A stretch of 64,000 nucleotides of DNA from Finegoldia magna ATCC 53516 (lineage in GTDB: Bacteria; Bacillota; Clostridia; Tissierellales; Peptoniphilaceae). A program made the position numbers and the translations under genes. The stretch is from contig NZ_CM000955.1 in assembly GCF_000159695.1 (NCBI RefSeq), forward strand, positions 1,274,264 to 1,338,263. Reading direction: 5' to 3'. A model generated the notes under the pieces. That model was not told the DNA's origin and ran no database searches. It saw only the letters and a list, made by a program, of their open reading frames with translations. Position 1 is the first letter of the stretch. Every line of letters begins with the position of its first letter. Shown one piece after another: positions 57,190 to 64,000 of this stretch.

Positions 57190-57597
57190 TTGGCACTAAA
57201 AACTAAAGGCGCAAAACGTAACGTTCGCGGTAAAAAAAGAGTAAAAAAGAATATTGAAAAAGGTCAAGCACACATTTCTTCTACATTCAACAACACTATG
57301 GTATGTTTAACTGACCTTAACGGTAACGTATTAAGCTGGGCTTCTGCTGGACAATTAGGATTCAGAGGATCTAGAAAATCAACTCCATACGCTGCACAAC
57401 AAGCTGCTGAAGAAGCTGCTAAGAAAGCTATGGAACACGGATTAAAAACTGTTGAAGTTTATGTAAAAGGACCAGGTTCAGGAAGAGAATCTGCAATTAG
57501 AAGTTTGCAAGCTTCTGGACTTGAAGTTAGCTCTATTAAAGATGTAACTCCAATCCCTCACAACGGTTGTAGACCACCAAAGAAGAGAAGAGTATAA
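57190..57597 (+). CDS. rpsK: 30S ribosomal protein S11
   Basis: The 135-residue protein has [19 protein letters not shown] and the [14 protein letters not shown] end. It lies on the platform of the 30S subunit. The start is TTG behind GAGGGGG. In most bacteria rpsD follows here; in this window it does not. Confidence 0.96.
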   Translation: MALKTKGAKRNVRGKKRVKKNIEKGQAHISSTFNNTMVCLTDLNGNVLSWASAGQLGFRGSRKSTPYAAQQAAEEAAKKAMEHGLKTVEVYVKGPGSGRESAIRSLQASGLEVSSIKDVTPIPHNGCRPPKKRRV

Positions 57598-57652
57598 CAC
57601 ATAGGCTTAATTCAGGATTTCCTGATGGGACTTGTCGAAGGAGGCTGTATTT

Positions 57653-58606
57653 ATGACTGAACAATTAGATACTAAAATAAAAATCGTTGAATTAGATGAA
57701 CAAAATAATTACGGTAAATTTGTCATAATGCCACTGGAAAGGGGATATGGAACTACTCTAGGAAACTCTCTAAGAAGAGTTTTATTATCATCATTACCAG
57801 GAGCTGCTATATCAAAGATAAATATCCAAGGTGTAGCTCATGAAATGTCTACGATTAAAGGTGTCAAAGAAGACGTACCTGAAATAATTTTGAATTTAAA
57901 AGGTATCGCTGTAAAGAAATACAATGAAGAACCTATATCATTGAATGTAGACATAAAAGGTCCATGTGTTCTAACAGCTAAGGATATTTTAGTTGATACT
58001 GATTTGGAAGTTAAAAACCCAGATCACTACATTGCAACACTTAATGAAGACGCTTCATTAGAAATGCAAATCACAGTTATCAACGGAAAAGGCTACAAAA
58101 TATCTGAATTTAACAAAACAGACGAAGATATTATAGGAGATATCGCTATTGACTCACTGTTTAGCCCTGTGAAAAAGGTTAATTTCACAGTAGATAATGC
58201 CAGAGTTGGCCAAGTAATTGATTACGATAAGCTTACGATAGAAGTGTGGACTAATGGAACAATTAGACCACAAGATGCCTTAAGTGAAGGAAGCAACATC
58301 CTAATCAATTGCCTGGAATTATTCAGTGAATTACCTAACTACGAGTGTAATACAAACAGTGACGACGAAGACAATCAAAAAGATAAAGAAACTCAAATGG
58401 GCATCAATATCGAAGAATTAGATTTCTCTTTAAGATCATTTAACTGTTTGAAAAGAGCAAATATCAATACTGTAGGAGATATCGTATCTCATACAAAAGC
58501 AGATATGATGAAAATAAAGAACTTTGGTAAAAAATCCTTAGACGAAGTTGAAGAAAAACTTCAAGAAATGGGCCTTGCATTTAAAGAAGAAATAAAAGAC
58601 GAATAA
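57653..58606 (+). CDS. rpoA: RNA polymerase alpha subunit
   Basis: The 317-residue protein has the N-terminal assembly domain (GYGTTLGNSLRRVLLSSLPG) and the C-terminal DNA-binding domain (LRSFNCLKRANINTVGDI, KIKNFGKKSLDEV). ATG 57653 follows AAGGAGG; a TTG seven codons earlier is possible but overlaps that site. A small hairpin (TCAGGATTTCCTGA) lies in the 55-base leader. Confidence 0.96.
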   Translation: MTEQLDTKIKIVELDEQNNYGKFVIMPLERGYGTTLGNSLRRVLLSSLPGAAISKINIQGVAHEMSTIKGVKEDVPEIILNLKGIAVKKYNEEPISLNVDIKGPCVLTAKDILVDTDLEVKNPDHYIATLNEDASLEMQITVINGKGYKISEFNKTDEDIIGDIAIDSLFSPVKKVNFTVDNARVGQVIDYDKLTIEVWTNGTIRPQDALSEGSNILINCLELFSELPNYECNTNSDDEDNQKDKETQMGINIEELDFSLRSFNCLKRANINTVGDIVSHTKADMMKIKNFGKKSLDEVEEKLQEMGLAFKEEIKDE

Positions 58607-58619
58607 AGGAGGATAGACA

Positions 58620-59015
58620 TTGGCTAACTTAAGAAAATTAGGTAGAAGAACTGATCACAGAACAGCAATGTTAAGAAACCTAGTTCAATCATTGTTCGAA
58701 AATGGAAAAATCGAAACAACAGTTACTCGTGCAAAAGAAGCTAGAAGAGAAGCTGAAAAGATGATTACACTTGGTAAAAAAGGTGATTTGAGCGCTAGAA
58801 GAGAAGCTCTTAAATATATATACAAAACAGACGTTGTACACACATTGTTTGAAGAAATCGCACCAATTTATGCTGACAGACAAGGTGGATACACAAGAAT
58901 CTTAAAATTAGGACCTCGTAGAGGAGACGGTTCTGAAATGTGTATACTTGAATTAGTAGATTACACTAAAAAAGAATCCTCAGAAGAAAAAGAAACAGTG
59001 AAAGCTGACAAATAG
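58620..59015 (+). CDS. rplQ: 50S ribosomal protein L17
   Basis: The 131-residue protein begins [21 protein letters not shown] and is standard L17. The acidic end ([13 protein letters not shown]) is an extension. The start is TTG behind AAGGAGG. It ends the main cluster at a strong terminator. Confidence 0.96.
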   Translation: MANLRKLGRRTDHRTAMLRNLVQSLFENGKIETTVTRAKEARREAEKMITLGKKGDLSARREALKYIYKTDVVHTLFEEIAPIYADRQGGYTRILKLGPRRGDGSEMCILELVDYTKKESSEEKETVKADK

Positions 59016-59050
59016 AAAATAACTAAGCATTTGCTTAGTTATTTTTTTTA
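59016..59050 (+). terminator. Terminator of the ribosomal cluster
   Basis: AATAACTAAGC and GCTTAGTTATT form a perfect stem followed by eight or more T residues. Confidence 0.9.
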
Positions 59051-59057
59051 TGCCTAA

Positions 59058-59086
59058 TTGCAAAAGAAAAATCATAGGATTATAAT
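59058..59086 (+). promoter_or_regulatory. Promoter of the CWB2 gene
   Basis: TTGCAA and TATAAT with a 17-base spacer, 62 bases before the start codon. Confidence 0.6.
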
Positions 59087-59148
59087 AAAATAAAGAATAA
59101 TTTGTTAGCAAATAATGAATAATTCAAAAAAATTATTGGGAGGAACCT

Positions 59149-61122
59149 ATGAACAAAAAAATAGTAGCTGCACTAACTTTATCAGCCTTGTTATTATCAA
59201 CAAACTCATTCGCTTCAAATGAAACACAAAAGTTAGATGCAATCGAAAAACTTGGTCTAAAAATCGATCAATCCATCGATAAGACCAACCTAGCAGATGA
59301 AATCAAATTACAAAATGGAATCACATTGAAATTTGACAAAGACGGAAAACTTGTAGGAATTAATGCACTTTCTAGCACGGAAAAATTATTATCAGGAAAA
59401 ACAGACGACAAATTTGAAGATTACTTAAACAGCACAATAGCTAAGCTTCAAAAAGATGGCTACATTCCTGAAGGATACAAATTAGTCGACAAACAAGACA
59501 TACTTGATAACGGATACAAAGTTGTATTTGAAAAAGAAAATTCTTTTAATGTCAAAAATCCGTACAACATTATAACAGTATCATTTGACAAGAAAACAAA
59601 TGAACTCAAAACATTCAACAAAATTGAAAAGTTTGAGGTTACAAAAGCACCTACAGCAAAGCTTGAAGATGCAAAGAAAGTTGCAATCGAAAAACTAAAA
59701 TCCATCAAAGATTTTGATGAAACAAAAGTAAAATCAGAAACCTCAGTAATCAACATAGACAACTTGTCAACAAAGTTTACAAAAAACAAAGGTCTAGTAG
59801 TTGCATATGTATTTGAATATGAAGATACAAAAGTTTATGTCGACGCTAATACAAAAGAATTGTTGGGAGCTGATAAGCTTAAATCAGACGACAATACACA
59901 AAGCACAAAACAATACCTAGTATCCAGAATTTACGGTAAAGACAGAATTGACACATCAATCCAAATAGCTAAAAGCTACATCAAAACATCAGAATTTGCT
60001 ATCCTTGCAAATCAAAACAACTTCCCAGATTCACTAAGTGCAACAGTCCTATCAAAAAAATACAACGCACCAATATTATTGACTGATGCGATAAAAGCTG
60101 ACAAAAGTTTAATCCAAGAAATCAAAAGATTACAAACAAAATACTTTGTAAAAATCGGCGGCGAAAAATCCATCAGCAATGAAGTAGCCACACAATTACT
60201 ACCAAAAGGAAGTAAAGTAAAATCATACAAAGGCGCTGACAGATACGCAACAAACGCCGAAATCATCAAAGAATTCAAAGACACAGACACTTGTATCATA
60301 GCAAGTGGCGAAAACTTTGCAGACTCACTAAGTATTGGCGCATACGCAACTAAAAACGGATACCCAATCGTATTAGTACAAAAAAATAAAATCAACGACG
60401 TAACTAAACAAGCACTAAAAGATTCCAATATCAAAAAGTGCTACATCGTAGGTGGAGAAAACTCAGTATCCAAATCATTGGAAAAAGAATTACCACAAGT
60501 AATCGAAAGAATCGCTGGCAATGACAGATACGAAACATCACTTAAAATAGCTGACAAATTCTACAAAGACGCACAAGGAGCCTACCTTGCAAGTGGAGAA
60601 GTTTTTGCAGACAGCTTGGCAATCAACCCAATCGCTGCAAGATTTGATGTACCATTGATTCTTACACCAAAAGACAAACTACCACAAAAAACACAACAAT
60701 ACCTTGAAAAATCCAAAATCGTTCAAGTAGCTATAATAGGTGGAGAAAAGACAGTATCCAAGGAAATTCAACAAGAATTAGCCAAAACCAACCCAAACGT
60801 TGCGACATCTGTTAAATTCACATACACAAAAGACGGAAAGAAATTTACAAGAGAACTTACAAACGCAGAAGCTAACGAATTAGCAAAATTAATGAATGAA
60901 CACGACAAATATGTAAAAGATCTAAGATTAAAAAGCATATTTGACAACTACTTCACATTAGTAGGAGCTAATGGTAAAACAAAAGTAGCGGTATCAGTAA
61001 ATATCGAAAAAGATGAAGTCGTAATAGACGATGCAATCCTTGAAAAAGGTGCTACACTAAACAAAGACAACGAGCTTGCAAAACAATACATCAAATTCAT
61101 CGAAAATTTACAACAAAATTAA
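59149..61122 (+). CDS. Secreted cell-wall protein with three CWB2 repeats
   Basis: The 657-residue protein has a signal peptide (cleaved near residue 22, SFA) and an N-terminal domain of about 230 residues with PepSY/YcdB-like strands and helices. Three CWB2 repeats follow between about 258 and 550, each with a R(I/Y)xGxDRYxTS-like start, an (A)SGExFADSL segment and an IIGGExxVS end. A C-terminal domain (about 555-657) with a KFTYTKDGKKFTREL start closes it. CWB2 repeats hold proteins on the wall by binding polymer such as PSII or teichoic acid. The gene lies between ribosomal genes rplQ and rpsD, an unusual site. GGGAGG precedes the ATG. Confidence 0.9.
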   Translation: MNKKIVAALTLSALLLSTNSFASNETQKLDAIEKLGLKIDQSIDKTNLADEIKLQNGITLKFDKDGKLVGINALSSTEKLLSGKTDDKFEDYLNSTIAKLQKDGYIPEGYKLVDKQDILDNGYKVVFEKENSFNVKNPYNIITVSFDKKTNELKTFNKIEKFEVTKAPTAKLEDAKKVAIEKLKSIKDFDETKVKSETSVINIDNLSTKFTKNKGLVVAYVFEYEDTKVYVDANTKELLGADKLKSDDNTQSTKQYLVSRIYGKDRIDTSIQIAKSYIKTSEFAILANQNNFPDSLSATVLSKKYNAPILLTDAIKADKSLIQEIKRLQTKYFVKIGGEKSISNEVATQLLPKGSKVKSYKGADRYATNAEIIKEFKDTDTCIIASGENFADSLSIGAYATKNGYPIVLVQKNKINDVTKQALKDSNIKKCYIVGGENSVSKSLEKELPQVIERIAGNDRYETSLKIADKFYKDAQGAYLASGEVFADSLAINPIAARFDVPLILTPKDKLPQKTQQYLEKSKIVQVAIIGGEKTVSKEIQQELAKTNPNVATSVKFTYTKDGKKFTRELTNAEANELAKLMNEHDKYVKDLRLKSIFDNYFTLVGANGKTKVAVSVNIEKDEVVIDDAILEKGATLNKDNELAKQYIKFIENLQQN

Positions 61123-61133
61123 CACAAAAATTG

Positions 61134-61162
61134 TTGAAAAACAAACTTATAGGTGATATAAT
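61134..61162 (+). promoter_or_regulatory. rpsD promoter
   Basis: TTGAAA and TATAAT with a 17-base spacer; about 57 bases of leader follow. Confidence 0.65.
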
Positions 61163-61218
61163 AGCGTTGGCTTAAAAAATTATCGCGGCAAATAATTTTT
61201 TAATGGAGATGAATATTA

Positions 61219-61815
61219 ATGGCAAGAATGATGGGACCTAGATTTAAACAATCTAGAAGATTAGGTCTAAACGTATGCGGTCACCCAAAAGCTAACAAAA
61301 GAATGGGTAAAGGACTTGGAAGAAACGACAAGAAGTTAACTGAATATGGTATGCAACTTCTTGAAAAACAAAGATTAAGAGCATATTACGGAGTAAACGA
61401 AAAACAAATGCACAAATACTTCGAAAAAGCCCTTAACAACAAAGAAGGTCTTACAACAGGGGATGTAATGGTAAGACAATTAGAAACTAGATTGGACAAC
61501 CTAGTACTAAGAGCTTCATTTGCATCATCAATCAGACAAGCAAGACAAATGGTATCTCACGGTTTAATCAGAGTAAACGGTAAAAAAGTAGATATCCCTT
61601 CTTACCAAGTAGCTGAAGGATCTGTAATCGAATTGAAAGAAAAATCAAGATCAAATGAATTGTTCAAAGAAAACTACGAAACAAACTTTGCACAATCATT
61701 ACCTTACATTGACAAGGAAGAAAACTTCAAAGTAACATTGACAAGACTTCCTGAAAGACAAGAAATTCCAATCGAAATTACAGACTCATTAATAGTTGAG
61801 TTGTACTCAAGATAA
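61219..61815 (+). CDS. rpsD: 30S ribosomal protein S4
   Basis: The 198-residue protein has the S4 N-terminal domain (GPRFKQSRRLGLNVCGHPKA) and the S4 RNA-binding domain (RQARQMVSHGLIRVNGKKVDIPSYQV). S4 starts 30S assembly. The N terminus has a single Cys, so this is a zinc-free form. The gene has its own promoter and terminator, unlike in most bacteria, where it lies between rpsK and rpoA. Confidence 0.97.
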   Translation: MARMMGPRFKQSRRLGLNVCGHPKANKRMGKGLGRNDKKLTEYGMQLLEKQRLRAYYGVNEKQMHKYFEKALNNKEGLTTGDVMVRQLETRLDNLVLRASFASSIRQARQMVSHGLIRVNGKKVDIPSYQVAEGSVIELKEKSRSNELFKENYETNFAQSLPYIDKEENFKVTLTRLPERQEIPIEITDSLIVELYSR

Positions 61816-61817
61816 TC

Positions 61818-61848
61818 AAAAGGCGAGTTATTATACTCGCTTTTTTTA
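61818..61848 (+). terminator. rpsD terminator
   Basis: AAAGGCGAGT pairs with ACTCGCTTT and is followed by TTTT. Confidence 0.85.
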
Positions 61849-61857
61849 TTGCAATCA

Positions 61858-61886
61858 TTGATATATACTCAAATTAAAAGTACAAT
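61858..61886 (+). promoter_or_regulatory. Promoter of the transpeptidase-like gene
   Basis: TTGATA and TACAAT with a 17-base spacer, 30 bases before the start. Confidence 0.55.
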
Positions 61887-61916
61887 AATATTAATTACAA
61901 CGAAAAGGAAAATCAA

Positions 61917-63152
61917 ATGAAAAAACGAGCACTCATAACCACAATACTATTCTTGTTTCTAGTGTATTTTAGTGGAACGACATTCTTCGCATTCTACGCA
62001 CTACCAAACACATACGTCAACGGTTACAATATGAGCTTTGTCGAAAAATCCAAAATAGTCGACAGAAACGCAGACATCAGGACACTTACAATTAACGCCA
62101 CCGATAATCGCAAACTCATAATAGATGCAAAAGAAGTGGATTTCAACCTAAAAATACCGGAAGATTTCAAAATAGAACAAAATCCATTCTCGTGGCCATT
62201 GTCATTCTTCGACACCAAAAAATACAACATCAATTTCGACTACACAATTGACGAAGACAAACTCAACAAGAAAATATACCAAACACAGCTTAACAAAAAC
62301 GCCAAGAAATCGTACAACGCCTACATCAGTTACTTGGATGACGAATACACAATAATACCAGAAGAAGTGGGAAACGAAATTGATACGAATAAACTCAAAG
62401 ACACCATCAAAAAATCACTCCTAGAACAAAGAGAAGACATTACACTCAAAAACGAATACATCAAACCAACAGTCTACGCAAACGACTGGAATATCATACG
62501 CGCCAAAAACAAACTTAACAAACTCAAAGACATCGAAATAAGCTTTGATTTCAACGACACAATCCATAAACTCAAAGGCGCACAGCTTCGTGACATGATG
62601 GACTTTGATGAAAAGGAAGGATTTGTATATAAGGACAGTGAAATCGAACACTACGTAGATGATTTGAAAAAAGAAACCGACACCTATGACAAACCACACA
62701 CAATAAACACAGTCGAAAACAAAACACTCACACTCAACGCAACAGACTACGGCTGGGAAATCGACAAACACAAAACGGTAGAACTTATAAAACTCACACT
62801 AGATGATGCAGAAGATAAAACAATAGAACCGGTGTATTCCAAAAAAGCGAAGTCAAGACTTAAAAACGACATTCAAGACGAATACATTGAAATCGACCAA
62901 CAAAACAAAACACTCTACTACATTAATAACTACAAAATCAACAAAAGTATCCCCATCAGAATTAGACAACCAATCCCAAAAGGAATCTACAACATAGATA
63001 ACAAAATAAAAGGCTACTCCAAAAACTACACGCTGGGATTTTACAGACACACAATATCTACAGAACAAAACTCTGACATACAAGCAAATCCCAACCTATT
63101 AGAAAGCATTTATTATGACGTAACAGACAACATTCCAGTAATAGTGTACTAA
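61917..63152 (+). CDS. L,D-transpeptidase-like protein without catalytic motif
   Basis: The 411-residue protein has one N-terminal membrane helix (about 5-27) and two peptidoglycan-binding-type domains (about 35-170 and 190-310). A C-terminal segment resembles the YkuD fold at its two ends (EYIEIDQQNKTLYYINNYKI at 315 and IPVIVY at the end). The middle is only about 50 residues and lacks the essential HxxxxxxSHGCxR motif. In active enzymes this Cys makes 3-3 cross-links in the wall. The protein therefore probably binds peptidoglycan without joining it. A weak AAGGAAA lies upstream. Confidence 0.75.
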   Translation: MKKRALITTILFLFLVYFSGTTFFAFYALPNTYVNGYNMSFVEKSKIVDRNADIRTLTINATDNRKLIIDAKEVDFNLKIPEDFKIEQNPFSWPLSFFDTKKYNINFDYTIDEDKLNKKIYQTQLNKNAKKSYNAYISYLDDEYTIIPEEVGNEIDTNKLKDTIKKSLLEQREDITLKNEYIKPTVYANDWNIIRAKNKLNKLKDIEISFDFNDTIHKLKGAQLRDMMDFDEKEGFVYKDSEIEHYVDDLKKETDTYDKPHTINTVENKTLTLNATDYGWEIDKHKTVELIKLTLDDAEDKTIEPVYSKKAKSRLKNDIQDEYIEIDQQNKTLYYINNYKINKSIPIRIRQPIPKGIYNIDNKIKGYSKNYTLGFYRHTISTEQNSDIQANPNLLESIYYDVTDNIPVIVY

Positions 63153-63186
63153 AGTAAAATAAAAGTAAAAAAAATTTAAAATTCAC

Positions 63187-63215
63187 TTGACATTACAGTG
63201 CAAACTTGATAATAT
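63187..63215 (+). promoter_or_regulatory. rRNA promoter P1
   Basis: TTGACA and TAATAT are 17 bases apart. It is one of two in tandem before the 16S gene. Confidence 0.7.
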
Positions 63216-63273
63216 ATATAAGCACTCAATTGTTCGGTGAATTTTTTAATTAAAATAAAAATTAAAAAAACAC

Positions 63274-63302
63274 TTGACAACAAAGAAATACAAGAGTATA
63301 AT
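63274..63302 (+). promoter_or_regulatory. rRNA promoter P2
   Basis: Consensus TTGACA and TATAAT with a 17-base spacer, about 190 bases before the 16S start. Confidence 0.8.
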
Positions 63303-63491
63303 GTAATAGTTAGCTCACAAAACGAGAACTTCAAATAAACTTTGAAAATCACGTTTTAAAATATATTTCGTGAGTATAGAACCTTAATAAATTAAATAAA
63401 GTAAATACTTTGAGAGAAGTACAAACCAAACAATAATTCGGTGAGAATATAAAAGCAAAAGTCAGCTGAAAAGCTAGCTTCAAACAAACAT

Positions 63492-64000
<509 letters not shown>

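Overview
The window comes from a low-GC, Gram-positive anaerobic coccus of the Finegoldia/Peptoniphilus group, most likely Finegoldia magna. The strongest evidence is the gene at 34459-36642. It encodes a five-repeat immunoglobulin light-chain-binding protein of the protein L type, which is known from this species. The Firmicutes-type ribosomal cluster, the RF2 frameshift site and the start of a 16S rRNA gene agree with this.

Layout. 1-2142: the tail of a 2-hydroxyacyl-CoA dehydratase-family protein, then a polysaccharide flippase. 2250-10842: a self-contained peptide locus. It has an AgrA/AgrC-like two-component system, a promoter with 9-bp direct repeats, a CPBP protease, a membrane protein, a radical SAM/SPASM maturase, a small unknown protein, two genes for an identical 33-residue peptide, a hairpin, an exporter ABC protein and a second ABC transporter of the immunity type. 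I read it as a ribosomally made, post-translationally modified peptide (RiPP) system and as the best candidate for an undescribed system here. 11350-15300: an AEC carrier and an ascorbate-type PTS with a transaldolase. 15300-20500: a RelB/RelE-type toxin-antitoxin pair between direct repeats, then secA. 20535-27250: prfB with its +1 frameshift, a HipA-like kinase, and an overlapping housekeeping run (pepD, DUF1292, HAD phosphatase, peroxiredoxin, radical SAM).

27300-36750 is the surface region. It holds an LPKAG-anchored coiled-coil protein, three small M50-type metalloproteases, an MFS transporter and protein L. The two anchored proteins share a promoter and a leader RNA in which a conserved hairpin lies between a strong Shine-Dalgarno sequence and the start codon. 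A dispersed hairpin-forming repeat fills most of the long gene-free stretches from 11 kb to 45 kb, and near-identical copies flank the coiled-coil surface gene.

36750-44400: a ComK-like regulator, a sigma factor, a Fic protein under a repeat-rich promoter, an arsenic pair (aquaglyceroporin and ArsM, both with extra cysteine clusters), a two-domain acetyltransferase, a MATE pump broken by one stop codon, and a DUF308 membrane protein. 44880-59050: the S10-spc-alpha ribosomal cluster through secY, adk, infA and rpoA to rplQ. The map gene is absent between adk and infA, and rpsD is displaced to 61219, behind a CWB2 cell-wall protein. 61917-63152: an L,D-transpeptidase-like protein that has lost its catalytic motif. 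The window ends in the first ~509 bases of 16S rRNA behind tandem promoters.

All calls are by eye from the sequence; no database search was run.
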